A stretch of 64,000 nucleotides of DNA from Candidatus Peregrinibacteria bacterium (GTDB taxonomy: Bacteria > Patescibacteriota > Gracilibacteria > UM-FILTER-43-11). The translations under genes were made by a program, and so were the position numbers. Of this stretch, positions 42,876 through 51,529 are shown piece after piece; positions within the stretch are counted from its first letter, which is position 1; every line of letters begins with the position of its first letter. The notes beneath the pieces are model-generated. The model saw nothing but the letters and a program-made list of their open reading frames with translations. It did not search any database and was not told the origin of the DNA. The DNA is taken from contig JAFGCT010000006.1 in NCBI GenBank assembly GCA_016932505.1, positions 30,932-94,931 of the forward strand, given 5' to 3'.

Positions 42876-43958
42876 TTATTTTTTATCCCCAACCACCTTC
42901 TCCATTTTCTCTACAAAAACTCCTTTATCAAATCTTTCGGCAATGCGTCTGATTTTTTTGTAATCATAGCTCTTTTCGTTAAGCATAAACTTAGTCATTC
43001 CATCTATAATAGATTCAGGTGTTTGCTGATCAAAAAACTCACCGCTAACGCCTTCCTGAACGCTTTCAGTAACACCGCCTACGCCATAAGCCAAAACAGG
43101 TTTACCAGAGGCCATAGCTTCTACAGGGGTTATTCCGAAATCTTCTTCGCCGGGGAAAATAAAAGCTCTACAGTTTTCCATGTAATCACGCACAACCGCA
43201 TCATCTTTGTAACCCAAAAATTCAATATTATGTTTCGACATATCCATTAGTAGGTTTTTTTGCGATCCGTCACCAATAATCACCAGCTTTCTGCCTAATT
43301 TATTAAAAGCCCTAATTGCCAAATCTATTCTTTTAAAAGGAGTAAGAGCCGATACAATTAAAAAATAATCTTCATGGCCTGGTCTTGCGGTAAATCTTTT
43401 GGTATCTACGGGCGGATAAATAACTTCAGATTTTTTTCTCCAATATTTTTCAACCCTTTTTTGAACGTGTTTAGAGTTTGCAATAATAACATCCGGTCTA
43501 TCTGAAGTCATATAATCCCATTCTCTAATGCTTTTTAACTTATGTGCGATTAAAAAACGCATCAAACTTGAATAGTTCTTTGTGTATTCATGTGTGTAAT
43601 CCCAAGCGTATCGCATAGGGGAATGGCAGTAGCAAATGTGCTTTGTTTTTTTATCGGTTTTAATACCATGTGCAAATGCACTACTGCTGGAAATAACAAC
43701 GTCGTAATTACTAAAATTAAACTGCTCAATAGCTTTTGGCATATGTGAAATCAGGTATTTCGGGTTCTTTATAATCTCAAAATATCTTTGAATATATGAA
43801 GTGTGTATTTTTTTATCTCCGAACCACTCATCCGTCTTATTTTTATCTTGAATAAGAGTATAAATAGGCGCTTTTGAGTGTGAATCAGCCAATGTTTTAA
43901 GTACACGTTCTGCTCCGCCAAGTTTTGTGAGCATTTCGTGAACTAAAGCAATTTTCAT
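42876..43958 (-). CDS. Glycosyltransferase family 4 protein
   Basis: 360 residues, GT-B fold. N-terminal KIALVHEMLTKLGGAERVLKTLAD; CYCHSPMRYAWDYTHEY; the nucleotide-sugar part VSALTPFKRIDLAIRAFNKLGRKLVIIGDG and the E-x7-E motif in FPGEEDFGITPVEAMASGKPVLAYGVGGVTE. It should transfer a sugar at the cytoplasmic face, probably for surface glycan; donor and acceptor are unknown. No glycan cluster surrounds it. Confidence 0.92.
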   Translation of the reverse strand: MKIALVHEMLTKLGGAERVLKTLADSHSKAPIYTLIQDKNKTDEWFGDKKIHTSYIQRYFEIIKNPKYLISHMPKAIEQFNFSNYDVVISSSSAFAHGIKTDKKTKHICYCHSPMRYAWDYTHEYTKNYSSLMRFLIAHKLKSIREWDYMTSDRPDVIIANSKHVQKRVEKYWRKKSEVIYPPVDTKRFTARPGHEDYFLIVSALTPFKRIDLAIRAFNKLGRKLVIIGDGSQKNLLMDMSKHNIEFLGYKDDAVVRDYMENCRAFIFPGEEDFGITPVEAMASGKPVLAYGVGGVTESVQEGVSGEFFDQQTPESIIDGMTKFMLNEKSYDYKKIRRIAERFDKGVFVEKMEKVVGDKK

Positions 43959-43994
43959 AGATGAATAATACAGAATTATTGAACTAATTAATAC

Positions 43995-44023
43995 TTGACC
44001 TAAAATATTCTATATTGTTAAAT
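43995..44023 (+). promoter_or_regulatory. Orphan plus-strand promoter
   Basis: TTGACC at 43995 and TTAAAT at 44018 with a 17-bp spacer point rightwards into the 3' end of a minus-strand gene, with no plus-strand ORF ahead. It might drive a short or antisense RNA. Confidence 0.4.
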
Positions 44024-44087
44024 AGCCTTAAAAAGCCACAAGACAGAATCGTGAGGCAATAATAGGACGTTAATAACTGACTAGAGA

Positions 44088-44504
44088 TTATCCTACAATT
44101 TTTCTAATTAGTGCCCTAAGCGCACCTAAATCGATATCGTCACTAACTTCTACGCAGGCATTTTTAGGGTCCATTCTTACTAAATACTGTCGTACTTGAC
44201 CTCCTTCATCACGTCTTACATTAGCTCTGTTTTCAAGAAGTTCAAACTGAACAGTTATTGTTTCGCCTTCAGGAGCAATAAACTTTCTTGAATAAGTTTG
44301 GGTTGAAGTTGATAATTTGCTTAATTGAGTTAATAACGCAACCATATTGGCTCGGCTTCCCCTTACATCTTCCGATGTTATTTCAATGGGTTCATCCTGA
44401 TTTTCCGGGGCTGAGCTAATACTTCGTACTTCTTCAGCTATATCTGCCGGGCTCATGATATCTCTCCATGTATCACCAAAATTTGTTCCGTCTCCTTGTT
44501 GCAT
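44088..44504 (-). CDS. Hypothetical protein, paralogue of the 44574 gene
   Basis: 138 residues, soluble. The C-terminal half has beta-strand character (TVQFELLENRANVRRDEGGQVRQYLVRMD) and ends VSDDIDLGALRALIRKIVG. The ending is shared with its neighbour (LENCIPLGAVRAIIGNLLHR), and both place a strand-rich domain before it, so they are likely diverged duplicates. A consensus promoter (44534-44562, minus) serves it. Unknown function. Confidence 0.65.
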   Translation of the reverse strand: MQQGDGTNFGDTWRDIMSPADIAEEVRSISSAPENQDEPIEITSEDVRGSRANMVALLTQLSKLSTSTQTYSRKFIAPEGETITVQFELLENRANVRRDEGGQVRQYLVRMDPKNACVEVSDDIDLGALRALIRKIVG

Positions 44505-44533
44505 TTTTATAAGGTTAACTTTATTAGTAAAAC

Positions 44534-44562
44534 ACTATACAAGTAATTTAGATAAATGTCAA
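44534..44562 (-). promoter_or_regulatory. Promoter of the 44088 gene
   Basis: Minus strand TTGACA and TATAGT, spacer 17 bp, 30 nt upstream of the ATG. Confidence 0.75.
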
Positions 44563-44573
44563 ATGTAATTATC

Positions 44574-44942
44574 TTATCTATGCAATAAATTACCAATTAT
44601 TGCTCTTACTGCACCAAGAGGAATGCAATTTTCAAGTTTTTCGCTTTTTTCAGGGTTTTTAGTATCAAATTCTTCATCATAAACAACAGTCATTTCTTCA
44701 ACGCTACCATTTTCTAGTAATTGAGAACTAATATGAGTTGCTTCACCATTAAATAAAAAACCGACACGATAACGTGTATCTTCCGAGGTTTTAAAAAAAA
44801 GATTAACAGAATCTTTTCCGCTATACATAGCTCTAAGTTGTTCTATTAAACATCCAAGTTCCTCAAGTGTTCCATTCATTTCACTTTCATGGATTTGCAA
44901 TGGTTGTATATCTTTAGGCAGTGAAATGCTTTTGGAAACCAT
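44574..44942 (-). CDS. Hypothetical protein, paralogue of the 44088 gene
   Basis: 122 residues; strands VNLFFKTSEDTRYRVGFLF and EEMTVVYDEEFD, then a closing helix LGAVRAIIGNLLHR matching the end of the 44088 product. Its own AT-rich promoter region includes two AGTGTAC words. No recognised family. Confidence 0.65.
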   Translation of the reverse strand: MVSKSISLPKDIQPLQIHESEMNGTLEELGCLIEQLRAMYSGKDSVNLFFKTSEDTRYRVGFLFNGEATHISSQLLENGSVEEMTVVYDEEFDTKNPEKSEKLENCIPLGAVRAIIGNLLHR

Positions 44943-45069
44943 ATTATTAGTATAAGTACACTAAGAGTACACTCTACAATATATAATTGTTCACGTAAAT
45001 TACTTTAGCATATTATTTAGTGCTCATTTTTTGGTACAATAGATAAGGTATAAATATAAAAATAATTTT

Positions 45070-45996
45070 ATGAGTGATATTTACGATGTAATAATAATAG
45101 GTTCTGGCCCCGCAGGGCACACTGCTGCTATATACGCAAGTAGGGCAGATCTAAAAGTCCTTGTATTCGAAGGCTGGCAACCAGGTGGTCAATTAACCAC
45201 AACAACTGAAGTTGAAAACTGGCCTGGTTACAAAGAGGGTATTATGGGTCCTGCACTAATGGCTGAGCTAAAGGCACAGTCTCAAAAATTTGGAACCGAA
45301 TACATAATGAAGGACGTAACAAAAGTGGATTTTTCCACTTCTCCCAAAAAAGTATATATAGGTGATGAGGAATATCAGGCAAAAGCTGTAATAATCGCAA
45401 CTGGTGCTAAGCCACGTCGCCTTGGGCTTGAATCTGAAACTCGTCTATGGGCAAAAGGAGTATCCGCTTGTGCTACATGTGATGGGTTCTTTTTTAGAGG
45501 GAAAACCGTCGCTGTAGTTGGAGGTGGGGATAGTGCCATGGAGGAATCTAATTTTCTTACAAAATTCGCCTCAAAAGTATATTTAATCAATCGTAGCGAA
45601 AATTTTCGTGCATCAGAAATTATGATTGATAGAGTGAAAGCTAATGAAAAAATTGAGATATTGGTTAATAAATCTCCAATAGAAGTGCTGGGAGAAAACA
45701 ATGTTACAGGTCTTAAATTAAAAGATACAAAGACTAATGAAGAGTCCGAAATCGCTGTTGACGGAATGTTTTTGGCAATAGGACATGTTCCTGTTGTAGA
45801 ATTGTTTAAAGATCAAATCGAATTGGATGAATTCGGTCTAATTGCAAAAAAAGAAAACACAATGACATCAGTTGAAGGTGTATTTGTAGCAGGGGATGTA
45901 GCCGACCATCGCTATAGACAAGGTATTACAGCTGCAGGTATGGGTTGTCAGGCCGGAATTGATGCAATCAGATGGTTGGATGAGAAGGCTGTTTGA
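45070..45996 (+). CDS. trxB: Thioredoxin reductase
   Basis: FAD enzyme reducing thioredoxin. 308 residues; FAD motif IIGSGPAGHTAAIYASRA, redox pair C134-A-T-C137 (SACATCDGFFF), nucleotide-binding VVGGGDSAMEESNFL, and FVAGDVADHRYRQGITAAGMGC. In canonical NADPH enzymes the motif is HRRDxFRA; here it is INRSENFRA, lacking the first HR pair, so cofactor preference may differ. It is convergent with rplT across a strong terminator. Confidence 0.94.
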   Translation: MSDIYDVIIIGSGPAGHTAAIYASRADLKVLVFEGWQPGGQLTTTTEVENWPGYKEGIMGPALMAELKAQSQKFGTEYIMKDVTKVDFSTSPKKVYIGDEEYQAKAVIIATGAKPRRLGLESETRLWAKGVSACATCDGFFFRGKTVAVVGGGDSAMEESNFLTKFASKVYLINRSENFRASEIMIDRVKANEKIEILVNKSPIEVLGENNVTGLKLKDTKTNEESEIAVDGMFLAIGHVPVVELFKDQIELDEFGLIAKKENTMTSVEGVFVAGDVADHRYRQGITAAGMGCQAGIDAIRWLDEKAV

Positions 45997-46132
45997 ACTA
46001 TGATTTTCGCATGATTTGAATGATTTATATGATTTTCATCAGATTATTAACCGAACATTACAAGTCGGAATTTATATATTGTTGATAATCATAAGAAAAT
46101 CAATACAAACACATCGATAAAAGTATCAGACA

Positions 46133-46192
46133 AAAAACCCGATGGTGTGAGCTCCAGTATAATTGGATGGCGTCACACACCATCGGGTTTTT
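46133..46192. terminator. Bidirectional terminator between trxB and rplT
   Basis: AAAAACCCGATGGTGTG pairs with CACACCATCGGGTTTTT around a 26-nt loop, with A/T tracts on both sides. Confidence 0.9.
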
Positions 46193-46203
46193 AAATATGT
46201 GAA

Positions 46204-46716
46204 TTATTTGTCCTCCTTCTTTTCTTTCTTAACTTTAACTTCTTCCTTCTCACCATTTTCAACTTTTTCTACAAACGGACTATCTGGTAATTTAGCCTTT
46301 CCTTTTACAGTTTTACCGAATTGTCTTTTTAAAGCTTCTAAGTCTGGCGCTTGTCCTTCAGCTGGCAATGCAGCTTTTGCTTGTTCAACAATTTCTTTAA
46401 ACACATCAGGATTATTCACAGCAAGTTCTGAAAGCATTTTGCGGTTAATTTCAATTCCTGCAAGTTCAAGACCATAAATAAAACGACTGTATTTCATGCC
46501 AAGTTCACGGCATGCATTGTTGATTCTAAGAACCCATAATTGATGGAAAGTTCTTTTCTTAAGGCGTCTATCGCGATAAGCATTAGTTCCAGCTTTCATT
46601 ACTGCATTTTTTGCAAGCTTGAAAACATTTTTACGTTTACCACGAAAACCTTTTGCAAGTTTTAAAACTTTTTTATGACGGCGATGTGCGGTAACTCCTC
46701 TCTTTACTCTAGGCAT
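46204..46716 (-). CDS. rplT: Ribosomal protein L20 with C-terminal extension
   Basis: Residues 1-115 are standard L20 ([57 protein letters not shown]). About 55 further residues ([13 protein letters not shown] at the end) are Lys/Glu-rich and not usual. In other bacteria L20 binds the operon mRNA to autoregulate; no such site was recognised here. Third gene of infC-rpmI-rplT. Confidence 0.96.
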   Translation of the reverse strand: MPRVKRGVTAHRRHKKVLKLAKGFRGKRKNVFKLAKNAVMKAGTNAYRDRRLKKRTFHQLWVLRINNACRELGMKYSRFIYGLELAGIEINRKMLSELAVNNPDVFKEIVEQAKAALPAEGQAPDLEALKRQFGKTVKGKAKLPDSPFVEKVENGEKEEVKVKKEKKEDK

Positions 46717-46742
46717 TTTAAAGTATAATTAAATATTATGAA

Positions 46743-46955
46743 TTATGAATTTGGCAGAAGATTCTTAGCAGTTCTTGTGTAACCTTTTAGTTTAATAACC
46801 TTTTTAGCTAAACGTTTCTGTTTCTTTGATTTCTGTTGCAATAAGTGATTATTAGCAGCTTTGTCATGAGCGAATGTTCCTTTACCTGTTTTTTTGATTC
46901 GCTTTTTAGCGCTACTGCTTGATTTCACCTTCCCTGGTCTTGCTTTTCCTGGCAT
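46743..46955 (-). CDS. rpmI: Ribosomal protein L35
   Basis: 70 residues, strongly basic: SSSAKKRIKKTGKGTFAHDKAANNHLLQQKSKKQKRLAKK. Typical L35, with a slightly longer N-terminus (MPGKARPGKVK). Between infC and rplT, as in most bacteria. Confidence 0.94.
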   Translation of the reverse strand: MPGKARPGKVKSSSSAKKRIKKTGKGTFAHDKAANNHLLQQKSKKQKRLAKKVIKLKGYTRTAKNLLPNS

Positions 46956-46978
46956 GTCTAATTAATTAAAGATTAAAA

Positions 46979-47464
46979 TTATTTTGATGGATTTAGAATC
47001 ATTGTCATCTGGTATCCTTGCCTTCTAGGCTCTTGTTCAATACTGGATATATCTTCCAATAATGTGTGAAATTCACGTAATTTACCTTCCGCTAGATCAC
47101 CATGAGCCATTTCTCTTCCTTTGAAAATTACAACGACCTTAACTGTATTCCTATCCTCAAGAAATTTTTTGGCTTTTTTCGCTTTAACTTCCAAGTCATG
47201 CATTCCTGTGCGGATACTTAAGCGTATTGTCTTTGTCTCAGTCTGCTTGGATGCTTTCTTTTGCTTCCTATCTTTCTTCTTCTGACTATATAAATATGTA
47301 CCGTAATCCATTATTTTACACACAGGTGGTGAGCTTAATGGTGATACCTCAACTAAGTCTAATGATTTTTCTTCCGCTCTCTTTAACGCTTCATCAATCG
47401 AAACTTCTGAGGTGTCATCTCCATCAACGAGCAACACTCTTGGGACTCTAATACCCTGATTAAT
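46979..47464 (-). CDS. infC: Translation initiation factor IF-3, probable AUU start
   Basis: Binds the 30S subunit and proofreads start codons. The body EALKRAEEKSLDLVEVSPLSSPPVCKIMDYGTYLYSQKKKDRKQKK...IRLSIRTGMHDLEVKAKKAKKFLEDRNTVKVVVIFKGREMAH is a complete IF-3. The track starts at a GTG (47437), but homology continues upstream as INQGIRVPRV, matching the conserved INxxIRxxxV start. The only candidate initiator there is ATT at 47464; no ATG, GTG or TTG occurs in frame. AUU is the known autoregulatory start of Escherichia coli infC. The leader is about 70 nt. Confidence 0.9.
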   Translation of the reverse strand: MNQGIRVPRVLLVDGDDTSEVSIDEALKRAEEKSLDLVEVSPLSSPPVCKIMDYGTYLYSQKKKDRKQKKASKQTETKTIRLSIRTGMHDLEVKAKKAKKFLEDRNTVKVVVIFKGREMAHGDLAEGKLREFHTLLEDISSIEQEPRRQGYQMTMILNPSK

Positions 47465-47542
47465 ACGTAAACGTTTAGTTATAGGGAAAAAATTAATGTG
47501 TAAATCTTGCCTTTGTGGCAGACAGTTTTCAAAAGCTTACTG

Positions 47543-47571
47543 ATTTTAGGAAAGTTACAACATAAAGTCAA
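47543..47571 (-). promoter_or_regulatory. Promoter of infC-rpmI-rplT
   Basis: Minus strand TTGACT and TAAAAT with a 17-bp spacer. The transcribed leader contains a small TGCC/GGCA hairpin. Confidence 0.75.
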
Positions 47572-47579
47572 GTTTTTAT

Positions 47580-47762
47580 TTTAAAAAAGACCATATCGAC
47601 CCGCATAAGATAGTAGCGAAAAAACCGATTTTAACGCAATGAGGACAAAGTCCGAGATGGAGTGACAACAAAAATATGCAAGATCTGCGAAGCAAATCTA
47701 AGTATTTTTGAGGTTTTTCCTATTGAAAACAGCCTCAATAATTCAAAGAAGACAAATCTGAA
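47580..47762. other. Non-coding region with GC-richer structured block
   Basis: No ORF. GGACAAAGTCCGAGATGG near 47643-47660, including the small hairpin GGAC-AAA-GTCC, resembles the block upstream of gyrA. A second small stem TTAGATTTGC / GCAAATCTAA surrounds 47688-47702. It may be a repeat element or RNA. Confidence 0.35.
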
Positions 47763-48023
47763 TCAAAGATTACTCATCAAACTCAAAAGCCCTACTTGAA
47801 CAAACCCAATTGCAAAAAAAGCAAGTATAGGAGATAGATCTATCATTCCAGTCCTTGGAAGTATGTTTCTTACAACTTTTAGTATAGGTTCGGTGACTTC
47901 ATAAATAAATCTTACAATTCTATTATAAGGATTTACTTGTATCCAAGAAATAATCACACGAGCAAATATCGCATATTTGATTATATCCAAAACTGTGATT
48001 AAAAAAGAAAGTAAATACTCCAT
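47763..48023 (-). CDS. YggT-family membrane protein
   Basis: 86 residues, two membrane helices. IIKYAIFARVIISWIQVNPYNRIVRFIYEVTEPILKVVRNILPRTGMIDLSPILAFFAI is the full YggT signature (IxSW...P...IxxxTEPxLxPxR...P...DxSP). The family is linked to cell division or osmotic adaptation; no direct evidence here. It follows nnrD by 4 nt on the same strand. Confidence 0.92.
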   Translation of the reverse strand: MEYLLSFLITVLDIIKYAIFARVIISWIQVNPYNRIVRFIYEVTEPILKVVRNILPRTGMIDLSPILAFFAIGFVQVGLLSLMSNL

Positions 48024-48027
48024 AATG

Positions 48028-48801
48028 CTAATTAGTTTTAATCATACCCGAAATACCATTTACCAAATCAATCGCCCTAAAATTTCCCTGTAATTCAGTT
48101 TGATTCTCAGCTACAAGCCCCAGAATTTTTGTACCGTATTTACAAGCTTCAAAAGAATCCATGCCTTGTGCAATTAACCCACCAAGTAATCCACTAAGGA
48201 CATCTCCAGTACCTCCAACTGTCATATACGAATTACCGGTTTTATTAATAGCGATTTCCTCACCTCGTGCAATGATATCTTCATGTCCTTTGCAAACAAT
48301 GGTAACTCCGAGTTGCTTTGCCCACTTTTGTACATTTTTTACAGTTGGTTCGTCGCCGGTCATTTCTTTAAATTCACCTCTATGAGGAGTTAAAACAGTA
48401 GTTTTTGGAAATGAATTAGTGTAAAAAAGAGCACTCGCATCTATAACAGTTGGGATTGTAATGTGAGAGACAATACTCTTAACGGCTTGTTTAGTCTTAA
48501 TATTAGTTCCAAGTCCAGGACCAATCACCATTACATCCATTTTTTTACTTAGATTCAAAATACTTTTTACATCCTTATTGGTCAGGATGTTTTCGGAAAA
48601 TTTTTGAATAATAAAATTTAGTGAATATGATTTTGCGGCTTCAGCCTGGCACGGAGGAATATATGGAAAAATCAAATCTACTCCAGAATGCTCTGCGGCA
48701 AGAGCGCTAAGTATTGGTGCGCCATGGAACATTTCACTTCCTCCTACTATCATAATCTTTCCATTGTCACCCTTATGACTGTCATTTTTTCGTTTAAGCA
48801 T
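48028..48801 (-). CDS. nnrD: ADP-dependent (S)-NAD(P)H-hydrate dehydratase
   Basis: Repairs hydrated NAD(P)H. 257 residues of the ribokinase-like YjeF C-terminal domain: KGDNGKIMIVGGSEMFHGAPILSALAA, VMVIGPGLGTN, VIDASALFY, VLTPHRGEFKEM, and TVGGTGDVLSGLLGGLIAQGMD with the catalytic Asp. The epimerase half (NnrE) is absent, so it is a single-domain form. Translationally close to yggT. Confidence 0.93.
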   Translation of the reverse strand: MLKRKNDSHKGDNGKIMIVGGSEMFHGAPILSALAAEHSGVDLIFPYIPPCQAEAAKSYSLNFIIQKFSENILTNKDVKSILNLSKKMDVMVIGPGLGTNIKTKQAVKSIVSHITIPTVIDASALFYTNSFPKTTVLTPHRGEFKEMTGDEPTVKNVQKWAKQLGVTIVCKGHEDIIARGEEIAINKTGNSYMTVGGTGDVLSGLLGGLIAQGMDSFEACKYGTKILGLVAENQTELQGNFRAIDLVNGISGMIKTN

Positions 48802-48830
48802 ACTTTTTATTTACTTTATATTTTATGGAA

Positions 48831-48873
48831 ATTTGGAAATAATGGAAATAAGGTAATTTCCAAGTTTCCAAAT
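48831..48873. repeat. Inverted GGAAA/TTTCC word cluster
   Basis: ATTTGGAAA (48831) and TTTCCAAAT (48865-48873) with further GGAAAT and TTTCCAA words between. Lies between murB and nnrD and is another locus-specific degenerate word hairpin. Confidence 0.55.
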
Positions 48874-48875
48874 TT

Positions 48876-49760
48876 TTAAGTTTTCAAAAACGGGTTATCC
48901 GTAATTATTTGAACTTCTGGCTCAAGATTAATACTATATTTTTCATCAACCCTATCATAAACTTGTTTTGCTAAACTCAGTATATCTGAAGTAGTCGCCT
49001 TACCGGTATTCATAATCCAGTTCGCATGTTTTTCGGATATCTGTGCACCACCAACTTTCATCCCTTTGCATCCGCTTTGTTCAATAAGCCATCCCGCAGA
49101 AGGAAACTGACCTGGATTTTTGAAAAAACTACCGCATGTTAGTCCAACAGGTTGTTTTAGTGTCCTTTCTTTAATATAGGAATTGATTTCAGTCTTTATA
49201 ATCGCACCAGGGGTCGGTTTTAATTTAAAAGTTGCACTTAGGATTATATCTTTCGTCTTTTTAAAATGGCTTGTTCTATATGCAAATTTACAATAATCAG
49301 GGCCAACAATTAGTGGTTTATTAGATTTTTCTGGAAGTATTTCTGCGTGCATAAAAACATCAGAAATATAAACATCAGGTACTCCTGCATTGCCATATAC
49401 CGCACCTCCAACACTACCAGGTACAAGCGCAAGCCCGGAAATCCCGCCTAAGTTATGTTTGGCACAAAGCAATACTAGTTTAGAAAGATTCACAGCACTG
49501 TTCGCGGTGACGTTCTTTCCATTAATCTGGAGTTTATCCATTTGATTAAGAATCACAAGTCCCGGATAACCTTCATCTGCAAATAAAACATTGCTACCAC
49601 CACCAATTATTAAATATGGTAAACCTTTTAATTTTGCAAACTCCCTAAGTCCAAGAATTTCCTGCCAGCTTCTTGCTCCGGAAAAAAAGCGTGCCGGCCC
49701 ACCGGTTCTATAGGTCGTAAACTGAGAAAGCGCTACATTTTGTTGAACTTTTAATTCCAT
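48876..49760 (-). CDS. murB: UDP-N-acetylenolpyruvoylglucosamine reductase
   Basis: Makes UDP-MurNAc in peptidoglycan synthesis. 294 residues; FAD-binding TTYRTGGPARFF, LIIGGGSNVLFADEGYPGLVI, GLALVPGSVGGAVYGNAG, the proton-donor Ser in CGSFFKNPG, AGWLIEQSGCKGMKVGGAQISEKHANWI and the terminal Glu (LEPEVQII). It is type II by the short substrate loop. ATTACAAGATT words separate it from gltX. Confidence 0.95.
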   Translation of the reverse strand: MELKVQQNVALSQFTTYRTGGPARFFSGARSWQEILGLREFAKLKGLPYLIIGGGSNVLFADEGYPGLVILNQMDKLQINGKNVTANSAVNLSKLVLLCAKHNLGGISGLALVPGSVGGAVYGNAGVPDVYISDVFMHAEILPEKSNKPLIVGPDYCKFAYRTSHFKKTKDIILSATFKLKPTPGAIIKTEINSYIKERTLKQPVGLTCGSFFKNPGQFPSAGWLIEQSGCKGMKVGGAQISEKHANWIMNTGKATTSDILSLAKQVYDRVDEKYSINLEPEVQIITDNPFLKT

Positions 49761-49862
49761 TTACTTATTACAAGATTGCTTATTACAAGATTACAAGATT
49801 ACTTTAGTGGTCGCAACGTAGGTTTTTCAACCTATATTTACTTAAAGCAAAGGAAAAGGTCC

Positions 49863-51341
49863 TTATTTACACTTTTCCAAGGCAATATCCAATCTTTTCA
49901 AACATTCCTCCTTTCCTAAATAAACTGCCAAAGTTGCAAAGTTAGGGGATTTCTCAAGTCCGGAAAGAGCTACTCTTATCGGCCACAACACCTGTCCATT
50001 TTTAAGTCCAAGTTCACCAACTATAGCTACAAGTCCGTCCGAAATAACTTTTGACTTACTGCTTTCTCCACGTTCCCAGTCAATTCCAGAAAGTACCTCT
50101 TTTGCTTTTGGTAGAACTTTGTCTTTAAGCATTGCAGGAGTTATTTGAAATTTATCAAGAGCTAATAGGGAAGTCGGGTAATCTGGAATAGGGCTGAATA
50201 AAGGCTCTAATACTTCGGATACTTCCGATAATTTACTAAAACGACCTTCGAAATCAGGATCTTTTAAAATATTTTTAATTAAACTCTCATCATCTGTCGG
50301 TATATTTTTGATGAATGGCTTAACAGTTTCAAAAAATTCATCAATATTTTCCGCAATCGCCCTTTTAATATATTCACCATTTACCCAATCCAATTTTTTA
50401 ATATCAAAAATTGCACCTCCTTTATGAACTCTATCTAAAGTAAATTTCTCAATTAACTCATCCATACTGAATATCTCTTGTTCATCTGGTGTATTCCAAC
50501 CAAGAAGAGCAAGAAAGTTTAAAAGTGCTTCAGGTAAATATCCTTCTGCTAAATAGTCATCTACAGAAACCTTGTTTTTCCTTTTGCTTAATTTGCTTTT
50601 ATCTTCATTTAGAATTAATGGAAGATGCGCAAAATGTGGTACCTCATATCCCAAAGCTCTAAATATCAAAATCTGTTTTGGAGTGTTAGAAATATGATCC
50701 TCGCCACGTATTACATGTGTAATTCCCATATCGTGGTCATCTACCACTACAGTAAGATGATAAAGTGGGTTATCAATAGCCCTTGCTATTACAAAGTCAT
50801 CAAGCTCCTTGCAATTTATACATGTTTCCCCGCGTACCAAATCCTTAAAGCTGATATCTTCATTCTCCGGAATTCTAAGTCTAATAACCGCTTTCTCACC
50901 AGCCTCAACTCTCTTTTTTGCTTCATCCGTACTTAAGTTTTTACAGCATCCATCGTATCTTGGTGGCAACTTTGCTTCTCTTTGTTTTTCCCTCATGTTA
51001 TCCAACCTCTCTTTTGTACAGAAGCAATAATAAGCTTTGTTTTCATCCAATAATTTTTGAAGGTTTTTAGTATAAACCTCAATTCTTTCGCTCTGCCTAA
51101 ATCCTTTGCTACCAGGAATGTGTACACCTTCATCGCCAGCAATTCCAAGCTTAACAAGTCCGTTAATAATATCTTCCTCGTATTCTTTTTTACTTCTTTC
51201 TTTATCTGTATCTTCCATTCTAAAAACCATAGTTCCACCTTCATGTTTGGCAAAAAGAAAGTTGTAAAGCGCAGTCCTCACAGTTCCTATGTGAAGTAAG
51301 CCTGTTGGTGATGGTGGGATGCGTACGCGAACGTTAGTCAT
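49863..51341 (-). CDS. gltX: Glutamyl-tRNA synthetase
   Basis: 492 residues, class I. The HIGH motif is PPSPTGLLHIGT (9-20) and the KMSKS counterpart is KSKLSKRKNKVSV. A zinc-type CFCTKE...YDGCC segment is kept. VIRGEDHISNTPKQILIFRALGYEVPHFAHLPLI is characteristic. GluRS often also charges tRNA-Gln in bacteria without GlnRS, needing GatCAB; gat genes are not in the window. Confidence 0.96.
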   Translation of the reverse strand: MTNVRVRIPPSPTGLLHIGTVRTALYNFLFAKHEGGTMVFRMEDTDKERSKKEYEEDIINGLVKLGIAGDEGVHIPGSKGFRQSERIEVYTKNLQKLLDENKAYYCFCTKERLDNMREKQREAKLPPRYDGCCKNLSTDEAKKRVEAGEKAVIRLRIPENEDISFKDLVRGETCINCKELDDFVIARAIDNPLYHLTVVVDDHDMGITHVIRGEDHISNTPKQILIFRALGYEVPHFAHLPLILNEDKSKLSKRKNKVSVDDYLAEGYLPEALLNFLALLGWNTPDEQEIFSMDELIEKFTLDRVHKGGAIFDIKKLDWVNGEYIKRAIAENIDEFFETVKPFIKNIPTDDESLIKNILKDPDFEGRFSKLSEVSEVLEPLFSPIPDYPTSLLALDKFQITPAMLKDKVLPKAKEVLSGIDWERGESSKSKVISDGLVAIVGELGLKNGQVLWPIRVALSGLEKSPNFATLAVYLGKEECLKRLDIALEKCK

Positions 51342-51398
51342 TTGTAATCAGTTAATTGCATATATTAATATACATCAAATGTTATAAATTATCATCAT

Positions 51399-51529
51399 TG
51401 TCTGAACTGTGATTATATATGATGAAGTGATAAACGCGATTATTTAAAATGTAGAGATGCATTGCAATGCATCTCTACAGGGTTTAATAATAAATCGTAC
51501 AACGTTAATCGTTAATCACAGTTCAGACA
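51399..51529. mobile_element. Inverted-repeat element B carrying a 30-bp palindrome
   Basis: 131 bp with perfect 17-bp ends TGTCTGAACTGTGATTA. Its interior holds a perfect 30-bp palindrome (51454-51483, starts TGTAGAGATGCATTG) of the same family as 216-245. It begins directly next to the stop codon of the cyclophilin gene (minus strand). Shares TGTCTGAAC ends with element A. No ORF. Confidence 0.8.
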
